Source: Eunapius fragilis (taxonomy: Eukaryota; Porifera; Demospongiae; Spongillida; Spongillidae). From it: a DNA stretch of 64,000 nt. Each line of letters begins with the position of its first letter. The stretch's first letter is position 1. The notes below the pieces were generated by a model. It did no database searches and was not told where the DNA came from. It saw only the letters and a list, made by a program, of their open reading frames with translations. The stretch is taken from NCBI GenBank assembly GCA_963681505.1, contig OY811984.1, positions 124,001 to 188,000 on the forward strand, written 5' to 3'. Positions 32,451-44,038 of the stretch are shown here, piece by piece. Made by a program: the position numbers and the translations under genes.

Positions 32451-35400
32451 ATGGCTAATTTAGAATCTCTTCTAGAACGTCTTTTAGTGCCTGATAATGC
32501 AGTCATTCGACAGGTGAGTAAACAGTTCTTCGCTGATGCCGTAATACTGATTGGGTCACTCAGGCAACACAAGACCTTCAATCTGTATACAAGGATCCTT
32601 CAGTAGTGCCTGTTCTTTGCGACATATTAACCAGCTCGCATAATCCACAAGTAAGGTATCAACTGATCTTGAAATTTATCTATCGTAGTATCATGACAGA
32701 TTCGACAATTTGCCGCTGTGCTGTTGAGAAAAAGACTAGTGAAGCTGTGGAAACGGCTTGACACAGTTACCAGGGAGAGGTATGTTCAGCGACACGTGTT
32801 TTCATTCGAGATGGCAGTGTAACACGATGCTACTATGGTAATCTGTGCACGTAAATTCTGCACCATGTTAACAGTATCAAGAGTACACTTATTCAAAGTC
32901 TAATCCACGAAAGAACGTAAGTGAATTGAATTTCTCAACGCCCCCTCTCTCACCTTCAACCATACTTACATCCATCCTTACTTCCACCCTTCTTTGTCGT
33001 CTCTCCTATCCTGTCCTTGTCTTTCTCTCCTCAACAGTCATATAGTGATCAACTCAATGGCTCACTTGGTATGTCTTGGTTGAAGCAACATTTGACATCC
33101 TCTGATGCCGTCTGTGTTTGTAGGTTGGTGTGATTGCAAAACATGAGATCAGTACGGGACAATGGAATGACCTCTTTCAATTTATCTTACAACACCGTCG
33201 ATCAGGAGAGTTGGTCCAGAGAGAGGTATTTACACGTTCATTTTAGTTTTGTAACCATAGTTACCCTCCAGGCAGCAATGCTTGTCCTGAGTGCATTGAT
33301 GGAGAGTGCTGCTTTGGAAGTATGGGGGACACTTGGGTGCGAGAGGGTGGTGTCAGGAATTATCATGTTGCTTATATACCACAGCTCCAGCCACAGTTCT
33401 TGTCAATCTTAGCTTTGATTTCAGATGCACTGGGTGATTCCTCCAGCTATCTTGTACAGTTTTACGCCATAAGGTAAAGTATGTCTGCCTCTCGTTGCAT
33501 GACGTCATGTACACCATCAGGTGCTTAACTGACATGGCTGAACATGTAAAGGAGGAGGAGTCAGTAAGTTGCAGCGACATGTCTACCATACTTCATTGAT
33601 TTTTGCTACCCAAGAATCATTTTGTGGAGATGATTCCAACAGTGGTGGGAGTGATAAGGACCCTGGTCTTGAGAGATGAGGTTAGCCCCACTACCATCCT
33701 CACTCCTTCCTTTCTCTCCCCCTCTCCCTTCTTCCCTTCCCTTCCCTCTATCTCCTTCCCCTTTCCCGCCTTCCCTTCCTTTTCCCTCCTCCTTCCTTCC
33801 TTCTCCCTCCTCCTTCCCCTCTCCCTCCTCCTTCCCATCTCCCTCCTCCTTCCCCTCTCCCTCCTCCTTCCCTTCCTTCTCCCTCCTCCTTCCCCTCTCC
33901 CTCCTCCTTCCCCTCTCCCTCCTCCTTCCCCTCTCCCTCCTCCTTCCCTTCCTTCTCCCTCCTCCTTCCCCTCTCCCTCCTCCTTCCCCTCTCCCTCCTC
34001 CTTCCCCTCTCCCTCCTCCTTCCCCTCTCCCTCCTCCTTCCCCTCTCCCTCCTCCTTCCCTCTCCCTCCTCCTTCCCCTCTCCCTCCTCCTTCCCCTCTC
34101 CTTCCCCTTTCCCTCCTTCCCCTTTCCCTCTTTCCCTTCCTTTCCCTCCTCCTTCCCTTCCTTCTCCCTCCTCCTTCCCCTCTCCCTCCTCCTTCCCATC
34201 TCCCTCCTCCTTCCCCTCTCCCTCCTCCTTCCCCTCTCCCTCCTCCTTCCCTCTCCCTCCTCCTTCCCCTCTCCCTCCTCCTTCCCCTCTCCTTCCCCTT
34301 TCCCTCCTTCCCCTTTCCCTCTTTCCCTTCCTTTCCCTCCTCCTTCCCTTCCTTCTCCCTCCTCCTTCCCCTCTCCCTCCTCCTTCCCCTCTCCCTCCTC
34401 CTTCCCATCTCCCTCCTCCTTCCCCTCTCCCTCCTTCCTTCCCCTCTCCCTCCTCCTTCCCCTCTCCCTCCTCCTTCCCTCCCCCTCCTCTTTCCAGCAC
34501 ACTCATACACTACATCTACTTCACTTGTCATGTTTTCTTCTTCCCCTCAAGGACAAGGCATGTGATGCAATGGAGCTGTTTGATGAGCTGGTGGAATGCG
34601 AGGTTGACATCATGACTCATGTTGCTCTTCTCATTCGGTTCTTTCTGGAGCTAGCTGGGAACACCAGTTTAGGGAATAGCATAAGAGTGAAAGCTCTTGC
34701 ACTTGTTTCATGGCTTATCACACTGAGGAAGAAGGTAGCATGGTTGGGTTAATCTGATGTTGTTTAACTTCCTGCACGTTTTGAAGTCTCTGCTGAGGAA
34801 CGGGCTACTGCCAGTTATCCTCGAGGCCGTGCTCACCATCATGGCCACACCCACTGGGGAGGAGGAGGATGATCCTGTGGAGTCCCAGTCTCCCATCTCT
34901 GTGGCAGCACAAGTGGGTGGAGTTTGAGATGGTATTGTGAATACATCTCTGCATTTTGCAGGTGCTGGATGTGTTGGCCCTTAACCTTCCTCCAGAGAAG
35001 ATCTTCACCCCTGTGGTAAGTAAGGTCAATTCTTACATATGTTGCCATGATATTGTTATTGGTATGTAGTGAAACATGTCAACCACATGCTTCTCACACA
35101 GACCATTCTCAAATAAGTTAATCTGTATTATTGTGTAGGGAAAGGGCTTTTTTCTAAGTTTGATTTGATAGGAACAAAATATTCAAATTGTGTTTTGGTC
35201 AAGTGTATGCTTTGGGGGTGTGGCACATGCTGTAGGTCCCTTGGGGGTATGGCACATGCTGTAGATCTCTAGGGGGTGTGGCACATGCTATAGGTCCCTT
35301 GGGGGTGTGGCACATGCTGTAGGTCCCTTGGGGGTGTGGCACATGCTGTAGGTCCCTTGGGGTGTGGCACATGCTATAGGTCTCTTGGGGGTTGGGCTAT

Positions 35401-38400
35401 AATTTGGCAGGTAAGATTTCTGATCCTCACCTGGTAGTACCCTCTGATAACAGTTCATTGTTAAACTATGGACTGCTGAACTATTGACATTGTGGTTGCT
35501 ATGTGGTTGCTATGTGGGAAAATAACTGCCACATTACTGCAATTTTAAATAACCTAATAATCTAATGACATAATAACCCTATGTAGTATTGACACTCAGG
35601 GATACCAGGTACACACTTGGCCTTTCCCACAATACATAATGCACAATAGATTGTTATATCTCAAGGCACCTTTGCAGCTGGTTAGCCATCATTGCCCCAA
35701 TATTGGAGCTGGATAGCCATCACATCACTTCAGTGTTACATGTTTCAGCTTCAGATGGTTGTGCCTTGGCTTGATAGTGATAATGAATTTCAACGGACAG
35801 CAGCGATTGTAGCCATGGCTGTTATGGTTGAAGGTTGTTCAGAACACATCCGTGGCAGGTGTGTCTGTTCATTAGGCCCACTGAGTATATCTTATATATG
35901 TACCTCACATACAGCTGTGTCCCTCAGTTACTTCAATTCACATATAAAGGTGAGAGGGTTGGTGTGTGGAAGTGGAGTGGGTGGAAGGGGAGGTAGGAGT
36001 GAGGGGAAGGAGTGAGGGGAGGGCTCTCTGAATCTATAATCTGCTGATCTTCCATACATAGCTGTTACAGACCAAAGTCATGTTGTGAGAAATGCGTCTC
36101 TGTTTGCCATTGGACAGTTCTCAGAATATTTACAGGTTACCTTTATTGGTATAATAGTTAATCCATCTTGGTACATGTCCCTCCTCCCCAGCCTGAGATC
36201 AGCCAGTACAGTGGAGATCTGCTCCCTATACTCTTCCAGTTTGTTGATCATGCGCTCGCATCTAAACAAGAGGAGAGCTCTTCTCTGACCAAGATATTTT
36301 ATGCTCTGGAGACGTTTTGTGAACAGTTGGGTAAGCTGAGAGCAACTTAAAGGGAGGTTCATGAGGGAGGTTGTGATGGTGAGGGCAGGTTGATGTGGTC
36401 ATGTTGTTATGGTGAGGGCAGGTTGTTATGGTGAGGGTACAGGAAACATTGAGTTGTCCCCTCTCAGGTGCAGGACTTACTCCGTATCTTCCTGTGCTGA
36501 TGGATAAGCTCTACATGTCACTTGCTCCATCAGCAGTATGTGAACGTACATATCATTGCATGATGGTTCACCTGTTAGTATACACCTCAGTCCATTCACA
36601 CACATGAACTTGGCATCAGTGCAATTGGAGCAGTAGCTAATGCTTGCCGCGAAGAGCTGCTGCCTTACTTCCCCAGGATCATCCAGTTGCTTAGAGTATG
36701 GGCACTGCAGTGTGTCGTGTAGACATGTGCTCTTTGAGAATTTGATATTACAGGAATACCTTGCTATGTCTTATAATAAGAGTTACTCTGTGCTTCAGTC
36801 ACAAGCTGTTGGTATGTTGAGTGTTGTCTGTCCTTCATGTGATCACTGGCGTACACAGACACCCTGGGTGTGCTGGCCAGGACAATTGGTGCTGAAAACT
36901 TTGCTCCAATATCGAATGAAAGTGTTGCCTTGGGACTGGTAGGTGGGACTATGAGGGGTGTGGCATTACATCATATCATGTGTGTTTTTGTTATGTGTAG
37001 AATTTACTGCATATTGATGATCCAGATCTTCGAAGATCAGTGTGAGTGTGCATTTATTGGAATAGTCTCTGTCATAATGGTAACCTTTTTTTGTCAACTT
37101 CCAATAGCTATGGACTGTTCGCTTCTTTGTCAAATGTACTGGGAGATAAAATGGCTGTCTATCTGAGTGATATTATGCCACCAATGATCCATTCTCTGTC
37201 ATCTGAAGAGGGAGTGTCAGTTAGTTAACTCCTGTGTTTATTAGCGGCTCTGTCTCATATCCTGCTATGCAGACATTGTACGCTAACACCAACATGTCTT
37301 TCCTGGACTTCAGCGAGGATGAAGATGAAGGGCATGGGGAGGAGGCTCTAGAGGACAGTGATGGGGTGCAGGGGTGAGCTACTGTCATCTGTTAATAACT
37401 TACATAGTGCCACACCCCCTTAGGTACAGTGTGGAGAATGCATTTTTGGAGGAGAAGGAAGATACTTGCAATGCACTGGGAGAGATAGCAGAGAATGTGG
37501 GGTAGGGTAGCCATATTTGTGTGTGGGGAGGAGGGGAGTAAGGTTGCATCCATGTGTGGGGGGGAGGGTATGTGTGTGCTGGTGACCTCAGATCATTGGT
37601 CCCACCCTTTAGTGCTGCCTTCCTGCCTTATATGGATGATTGCTTCAAAGAAATAAACATATTGTCGGAGGTGATGTTTGTTTGAGGGTGTACTTGCCTT
37701 GTTTGAGGGTGTACTTGCCTTGTTTGAGGGTGTACTTGCCTTGTTTGAGGGTGTACTTGCCTTGTTTGAGGGTGTACTTGCCTTGTTTGAGGGTGTACTT
37801 GCCTTGTTGAGGGTGTGTACTTGCCTTGTTTGAGGGTGTACTTGCCTTGTTTGAGGGTGTACTTGCCTTGTTTGAGGGTGTACTTGCCTTGTTTGAGGGT
37901 GTACTTGCCTTGTACTCAGCATTCCTCCAGTGGCATCAGGAAGGCTTCTCTGTCTACACTTGGTGTGTTCTGTCGAGTCTGGTACAAGCTGTGCAATGAT
38001 CATTTTCCACAGGAGAGAGGTATGTATAATTGTGTGTGTTCTGCACACAGTGTGTGCTGTGCATGGCAAAGATGAACTCTTTTTACAGCCAACCTTGATG
38101 TTCTTGTGAACACTACTCTTCTTAATATGGCTGCCGTTCTGCGTACTGATGACGATAGAACTGTAGTCATCACTACACTAGAAGCATTGGAACAATTGCT
38201 TAAGTTTTTGAAAGGAGTGCCCTTCACTCTTGAACGTAACCCACTGGAGAGCTTGTCTGTCTCCCTGCAGGACATCCTGGAGCTGAAGGCAAGAATCCAT
38301 ACCAGGTGGTGTACGCATTTGCATGTTCTCTTTAATGGCACAGGCCCAGTGTCAGGGCCTGTGTGGTGAAAATGAGCCTGGGGAAGAGGGAGACATGGCT

Positions 38401-39524
38401 GAATATGACAGTGTCCTGGTGGAGTGTGCAGGATGTGTAATTGGGCCATTGGCATCAGTAGCTGGTGGGGAGGTCTTTTTGCCCTTCTTTCGTTCTCTTC
38501 TTCCACAGCTACTTAGGAGATTAGTAAGTTCCATTGCATTGTTTAGACAAAGTATCGAATCATTTCCCTATCCATTCCAGTCAGCTGCCAGCACAGTTGC
38601 TGACAAGTCTTTTGCCATTGGCACACTGGCAGAGGTATAATGAGAGAAAAGTGTGCCTTTCCATTTCATGCCTTGTCTATTGCCAAAGATAGTGGATGGA
38701 ATGGGAAGTGCCTCCCGACTGTTATTGGACCTCTATCCAGTCTTTATGCAGCTGCTTCAGTGTGAAGATGATGAGGTTTGCAGCAATGCTGTGTATGGGT
38801 TAGGCCAACTTGCTTCTAGAGCTCTTCCAGAAATCCGATGGTGAGGAAGAAAGCCTTACTCTCCCCATGTAACCCCTCTTCCCCATCCATTCCTCATTAC
38901 CAGTCATTATCCTGAGATACTCCAGGCACTGTTTGGTGTTGCCCAAAATAGACAGCACCCAAGGCTTGTAGATAATATCTGCGCTGCCCTCTGCAGGATG
39001 ATTTTAGCCCAAGAGGATGCTATTCCACTGAATCATGCAAGCACTATTACTGAACCACGTGCATTCTTGATTTCTGTTCTCGTTATGAACAGGTTTTTCC
39101 AGTTCTGATCCAGAACTTGCCATTGAAAGAGGATATGGAAGAAAGTGATACAGTCTATTCATGCATACTACAGCTGCTTCAAAACTGCCACCCTGTTGTG
39201 AGTTGAGCAAATCATATATACATTCACTTATAAACCACCATCATATATACCAGATTATGGCTAGCCTGGTCCCCCTGTTACAATTGCTTTCAGTTGAGCT
39301 GTCATCTACTTCCACACTGAACCCAGGTGAGCCATATAAGGAATAAGGTTATCAGCCATCCCACCCCCACCCCCACCCCCACCCCCCCCCCACCCTCAGA
39401 CACAAAGGCCAAGCTAATCATGGCACTCCAGAAGTTTAGCATTCAATGTCCACACCAGCTGGAGGGAGCATGCTCTCAACTCTCTGCAGAACAACTGTCC
39501 ATACTCAGAAGTGCTGTCCAATAG
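32451..39524 (+). CDS. IPO4: Importin-4 (karyopherin beta family)
   Basis: Nuclear import receptor built of HEAT repeats; importin-4 carries histones, ribosomal proteins and other cargo. Many short exons separated by short introns. Exon 1 is 32451-32513 (MANLESLLERLLVPDNAVIRQ) and exon 2 starts at about 32564. Family landmarks in order: VVGVIRTLVLRDE, DKACDAMELFDELVE, GNSIRVKALALVSWL, VLDVLALNLPPEKIFTP, QMVVPWLDSDNEFQRTAA, VRNASLFAIGQFSEY, the acidic insert FLDFSEDEDEGHGEE, YSVENAFLEEKEDTCNALGE, FLPYMDDCFKEI and DKSFAIGTLAEV. The end is LSAEQLSILRSAVQ with a stop at 39524. YSVENAF..EKEDTC is specific to importin-4 within the family as I know it. Introns hold a pyrimidine-rich array, a 29-bp array and a 21-bp array. 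Confidence 0.93.
33690..34495. repeat. Pyrimidine-only repeat forming most of an IPO4 intron
   Basis: About 800 bp of almost pure pyrimidine, built from 'ccctcctccttcccctct'-type units, lies between the donor after RTLVLRDE (about 33680) and the acceptor before DKACDAM (about 34554). It looks like an enormously expanded polypyrimidine tract. Several frames are open on both strands purely from composition. Confidence 0.95.
35205..35395. repeat. 29-bp tandem repeat in an IPO4 intron
   Basis: Six to seven copies of a 29-bp unit containing 'gggggtgtggcacatgctgt'. The rest of this 700-bp intron shows nothing recognisable. Confidence 0.9.
37670..37915. repeat. 21-bp tandem repeat after an IPO4 donor
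   Basis: About 11 copies of a 21-22-bp unit ('tttgagggtgtacttgcctt') begin within ten bases of the 5' splice site that follows FKEINILSE. They run to the acceptor before HSSSGIRKASLSTLG, so the intron is almost all repeat. Confidence 0.93.
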
Positions 39525-39605
39525 GCAATGTTTGGTGTGCAATAATGATTGTTTTTTCATAACAGTAACATGCCTGCAAATACTTAAATGTGGGTCCCTT
39601 TGGCT

Positions 39606-40330
39606 TCAAGACTGTCGAACCTTTCGAATTTTTGATTTTTGCTTCTTGTTTTCAGGTTCTGTGTCTGCTGGACCAGACATAAACCAGGGCCATATGAGCT
39701 GTGTCCACAGCTTGAATATTATATAACCTGGCAACTATGGAAACCCACAATAATGCATTAGGGATGTATACATTAGTACCAACTTACAAGTAGCCACAAG
39801 AACCACACATAGTTGCTGACAGCAGACACCACTTGTAGCACAGAAGTCAAAATGATCACATCCTTGATATATCTAATGATAGGTATAACACATTGTTCTG
39901 AACCAAATATATCATTTCTTACTCAGCTATCCATGAGTCGCTTAGATCCATTCCAGCATCCTCTAACTCTCCACCTGGGCCAAAGCTTGCTTTTGCCATG
40001 CGTGCTAGCATTTGGTATGCAATCATGTTAACAGTGAACGCAAATGATACAAAAACCTGTTTTAATAAAAGGAATATGAACGCAATGTGATTAAGTGTAC
40101 ATTTCCTACATAATTCCACCTTGAAAACGTATCAGGAAAAAACCAGTAGAAGAATAGAATACAAGAAACATGGAACACCTACATTAGATTTGAAAATAAA
40201 CAACGCCCTCGTTAATGATAAGTCATGACACACCTCTGCTACGAGCCAAAACCTCAAGTAAAATCGAAGTGTTTCCGAGTTACCCCTATGGATTTCCTTC
40301 TGCCCTTTTCTCTTTTCCTTTGGCTATGTT

Positions 40331-40397
<67 letters not shown>

Positions 40398-40444
40398 GCA
40401 TAACGTGCATCATCATAAATAAATAAACATACACTTACCGCCAT
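39606..40444 (-). CDS. TMEM208: TMEM208 (ER membrane protein, SND pathway)
   Basis: TMEM208 is an ER multipass protein of the SRP-independent (SND) targeting route. Six small exons on the minus strand join in frame: 40444-40439, 40323-40234, 40178-40110, 40056-39923, 39872-39788 and 39734-39606. They give 170 residues; the human protein has about 173. The first coding exon is just ATGGCG. Landmarks are NSETLRFYLR, AYQMLARMAKASFG, GGELEDAGMDLSD, YIKDVIILTSVLQVVSAVSN, WFLWLLPGY and WPWFMSGPADTEPENKKQK with a basic tail, all in the family order. It is too fragmented for a simple frame scan to show. Tail-to-tail with IPO4 (82 bp between stops) and divergent from FAU. Intron 1 contains a (CA)n run. 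Confidence 0.92.
40333..40396. repeat. (CA)n microsatellite inside TMEM208 intron 1
   Basis: About 32 CA dinucleotides make up over half of the 115-bp first intron (40324-40438) of TMEM208. Confidence 0.95.
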
Positions 40445-40579
40445 CCCACGAAGAGTTCAACTCTTATTGCTGCCCACTCATATCGCGCATGCGCTTTATA
40501 TTGCTACCATGTGTTGCAATCTTTCTCAAATATATTTGTACGAAAGCCGCAACATCAAGTACAAATACAGCGAAGGAAA
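40445..40579. promoter_or_regulatory. Shared TMEM208/FAU divergent promoter interval
   Basis: 135 bp between divergent start codons. It contains 'gcgcatgcgc' near 40486, a palindrome resembling an NRF1-type site (GCGCATGCGC), which is typical of housekeeping bidirectional promoters. Function is inferred. Confidence 0.55.
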
Positions 40580-41135
40580 ATGCAGCTTTTTGTTCGAGGG
40601 CAAACCCTTCATGCCATTTCGGTGGCACACGAGACTACTACCAGTGACCTGAAGGATATTCTGTCCGTATTTGAAGGAATTCCTACTGAGGAGCAGTTGT
40701 TGACCTATGCTGGAATTCCTCTTGAGGATGATGCCGTTCTTACGAGCTTCGTTCCAGAGCAAGGCACTATTAGTTTGACTGCAAGAATTATTGGTGGTAT
40801 GTAAAGGAGACTAAATTCCTATACCTTTTATTTTATTTAATGCCCAACGTAAACGTCGTTTTCAACAGGGAAGGTTCACGGTTCACTTACTCGTGCTGGG
40901 AAGGTTCGAGGGCAAACACCAAAGGTGTGCTTTTGTGTTTGTATGAGTACGAGCTGCGTAAAGTCACACGTACACATGTATTCCTTGTGCCATTCACGTT
41001 GTTCAGATAGAGCCTCAGGAGAAGAAAAAGAAGAAGACCGGTCGTGCTAAAAGGCGACAGGCGTACAACCGAAGATTTGTCAACGTCGTTGCCTCTGTGG
41101 GACGAAAGCGTGGTCCGAATTCCAACACAACCTAA
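40580..41135 (+). CDS. FAU: FAU: ubiquitin-like FUBI fused to 40S ribosomal protein eS30
   Basis: Precursor cleaved after a Gly-Gly to release FUBI and small-subunit ribosomal protein eS30. Three exons (40580-40796, 40869-40924, 41007-41135) give 133 residues, the family length. The ubiquitin-like part begins [15 protein letters not shown] and ends ARIIGG at residue 73. S30 starts immediately with [18 protein letters not shown], followed by the basic [20 protein letters not shown] and [17 protein letters not shown]. Exon 2 begins within the Gly codon at the cleavage point, so the intron marks the fusion boundary. Divergent from TMEM208. Confidence 0.97.
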
Positions 41136-41674
41136 AACAGACGATCATCCTTTTTTTTTTTTTTGAAGTAATTTGTATGCTGTATTGGAAATGTTACTGT
41201 TGTACAAGTACTTGAAAACCGATAAGTACATATCTACATCGATTTAAAACATGAGATTTCATATTCGTTCGCCACACCCAATCTAAATATAGATCTTGGG
41301 TTCTATTTATACTTCCGAGGTTTATATAGTATGGCGGAAGTGTCGTCAGCAATATCCTAAATTGTACTACTGCTCAATTCCTTGGTGCGGCACGCAGTAC
41401 AACAGAACCTTGTTAGACTGGTTTGATACGTTACTCGTTTCAGCCGTTTGTACGCGAGGGAACTACGCAAGGACAGATTCACTACACATCTTGAGGGGGT
41501 GGTTCTTGATAACTGTGCAGGTGAGTTCGAAGTTTTGCGTTAACAACGTACGACTTCGGGTAATTGTGTAAGTGGGAGGTAAAGTACGCGCAGACCTTAG
41601 CAACTTCTTGTTCGATATCCGCCACAGGTATACGGAGAAGTATCAGTGGTGATAGTATACACGGTGTCATCAAA
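41136..41674. other. FAU 3' flank and RAP2 5' flank
   Basis: About 540 bp without a supported coding exon. It opens with a T run (41150-41164). A gt at 41521 and an ag at 41628 could bound a 5' UTR intron of RAP2, which I cannot confirm. Confidence 0.4.
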
Positions 41675-42214
41675 ATGAGGGAGTTCAAAGTGGTTGTCCT
41701 CGGGTCGGGTGGTGTTGGAAAGAGTGCTCTGACCGTTCAGTTCGTTTCGGGCACATTCGTGGAAAAGTATGATCCCACTATCGAAGACTTTTACAGGAAG
41801 GAAATAGACGTGGACGGGTCCCCAGCTGTTCTCGAGATTCTTGATACCGCTGGGACTGAGCAGTTCGCATCTATGAGAGATTTGTACATCAAGAATGGTC
41901 AAGGTTTTCTCCTTGTTTATTCCATCATCAACCAACAGACATTCATAGATGTACAGCCTCTTAAGGACCAGATCACGAGAGTGAAGGGAGGAGCTGCCTC
42001 TCCTATAATTCTGGTAGGAAACAAAGCCGATATGGAGTCAGAGAGAAGTGTGGCAGAAAGAGATGGCAAGACATTGGCTGGCGAATGGAGTTGCCCCTTT
42101 TTTGAGACTTCAGCAAAAACAAACCTCAATGTGTATGAGATGTTCACCGAGATAGTACGGCAAATATGTAAAAAGAAGACGAAAGAGTCCAGCGGATGCT
42201 GCAGTCTATTATAA
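41675..42214 (+). CDS. RAP2: RAP2-type small GTPase
   Basis: Ras-family switch GTPase acting at membranes in adhesion and kinase signalling. One uninterrupted exon encodes 179 residues starting [20 protein letters not shown], where GSGGVGKS is the P-loop. Switch I is [15 protein letters not shown]: the Phe after EDF, where Ras has Tyr, is characteristic of RAP2 rather than RAP1. Switch II is [20 protein letters not shown], with the RAP-type Thr after AG. NKAD gives the guanine-specificity motif and ETSAK follows. The tail CCSLL ends in a CAAX box (CSLL) predicted to be geranylgeranylated, with a preceding cysteine for possible palmitoylation. It is intronless, while neighbours are intron-rich. 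Confidence 0.95.
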   Translation: MREFKVVVLGSGGVGKSALTVQFVSGTFVEKYDPTIEDFYRKEIDVDGSPAVLEILDTAGTEQFASMRDLYIKNGQGFLLVYSIINQQTFIDVQPLKDQITRVKGGAASPIILVGNKADMESERSVAERDGKTLAGEWSCPFFETSAKTNLNVYEMFTEIVRQICKKKTKESSGCCSLL

Positions 42215-42644
42215 GAGCTGACCAAGATGCACCTAGTTTTATATCTGACACTGGATTATCGGATTATCACTACGGCTTTGTCTTGCAGCTCTATGATGCA
42301 ACAACAGTTGTCTCCTAGGTCTTGCCTCTTTTTGCTCTGTCTCTCTCCCCCTACTCCCCTTTGTTTTATTTGTATTTTAGTCAAGTTCTCCGCACCCATC
42401 TTTAATTGTGCATGATATGGTGATTTGGTGAGTGGATAGTGTTTTTTGTTCTTATTGTACAGACAACATATTCTGTCATAGTGCATTACATTTGGTGCAC
42501 ACATGGTCATAACAATGTATGTGCAGTTAACTGATGAAGTTTAATTCGAGATCCAGGCATCAGTACGTGAAAGAAAAGGCACTGTTCTATTTATGTATAA
42601 GCTACAATCAAGAGGAGATTTTCAAAATACACTAAGTACAGACA

Positions 42645-43975
42645 TCAACACTCTTTTTTATTACATACTTCACAAAAATTCTTATCAAAAGGATTTAAAA
42701 ACAAGCAGTAAGAACACTCCCAACGCGAGACAAGGGGGGTAGATCTGACAGCATTTGCAGCAATGCGCAGGCCAAGCTCATTCGGTGGCAAGGTGGGGTT
42801 AACCGTTTCTTTGGATAACACCTCTGATGTTTCAACAGTGTTTGCCGTCATTGCACTGAGGGGTTTGCACACTACAACTGTACTTAGGTCTCTTTCTAAC
42901 TGCGAAGATTCTTTACTGCTGTTCAAAACCCCTTCAAGCAAAGGTGGCTGTACAAAGCTGTGAGCCTCTTCCCCAGGACAACTTGTTTGCCGAACAATCT
43001 GATGCCCCCCCTGTTTTATCAGTGGTGGAACCCTTGGATCACCCATCCCTTGCAGTTTTCCTCCTGTCACTGTTGAGATCACAGCCTCAGATGCATTTTT
43101 CGATTCCCCTGTACGATCCTTACAACCATCCTCCTGTGTAGTATTTCTCATTAGACGCTGCAATGGTGCCTGCATGGAGCAGTTACCTTCCTGTCTATTT
43201 CCCATAGCCTCAAATGAAGGTTTTGTTAGCAAAGTCAATATCTGAACATGTGCAAAACCTGCCTTACAATAGTCAATGATCTCCTTCAACCTGGCTTGAC
43301 TTCCATGCTCCCATGCTTTATTCAACCACTTCAAATATAAGTCCAACATGGTATGAAGAACCACAAGGTCAGCAATTGTTTCAACAATGGCTTCTTTGTT
43401 TACATCACCATCATACACAAGGTCCTGACTATCTCCAGTTGGTTTGTATCCCATATGAATGAGAACCCTCTCTGCTCCTAATAATTTATTAGATACTCTG
43501 TACAGATAAAAATTGCTTGAGAGCTGTATAAAGAAATATAAACAAATATAAACTACACTAATCAGGTCAGTCTACTTCTACATACACGCACGTACACACA
43601 TACACAAATATGCACACAAATTAACACAGTGCGCTCCAATTTGGATTTATGACAAACCTTAATCCTCCGCAATTCAATCTTATGAGGGTGGTTTAAGAGG
43701 TTCGTCGCATATCGCAAAAGAATCTTACACGCGCCTTGACATCCTTCAACCACCTCTTTGGCCTGCTCTGGTGTTACAGCATACTCGACCTCATTCGTTT
43801 CCAGAAGGTCGTACGTAAAGCTCATTTTAAAATTACACTTTGTACATGATTCTGCATATCTTTTGGCTTTTTCAAACACACTCGCACTGATTTCTTCTCT
43901 TGCACTCCTATCTAAACCATTTGTCGTTTTCTTTATTTCTCCTAAGACATCCTCTCGTCCCACACCGACGGACAT
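42645..43975 (-). CDS. PUB-domain protein with C-terminal RanBP2-type zinc finger
   Basis: Two exons (43975-43658, 43523-42645) give about 398 residues. Residues about 30-105 resemble the N-terminal segment of the two HOIP copies in this window, including ILLRYATNLLNHPH. Across the splice, ELRRIK/LSSNFYLYRVSNKLL and then GAERVLIHMGYKPTGD form a PUB domain, a fold that binds p97/VCP, OTULIN or SPATA2-type partners. A Ser/Gln-rich middle follows. The last 25 residues hold WECSYCLFLNPFDKNFCEVC, a four-cysteine RanBP2/NZF finger of the kind that binds ubiquitin. No RING domains are present. The architecture looks like the front half of vertebrate HOIP without its ligase. I know no named orthologue. 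Divergent from GAS8, 63 bp away. Confidence 0.82.
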
Positions 43976-44038
43976 TATTTTTACATGTAATCACGTGAAA
44001 CGTAACTATAGAAACAGTTGAGCAATAAATCGCGGATC
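43976..44038. promoter_or_regulatory. Shared PUB-zinc finger gene/GAS8 divergent promoter interval
   Basis: 63 bp between divergent start codons. It includes 'cgtaactatagaaac', which resembles half of an X-box (RFX site) as expected for a cilium gene, but the match is weak. Confidence 0.4.

Noticed and set aside
33603-34752. Long Pro/Ser/Leu-rich (plus) and Glu/Gly/Arg-rich (minus) frames
   Set aside because: They are composition artefacts of the pyrimidine-only intron of IPO4; true exons flank them.
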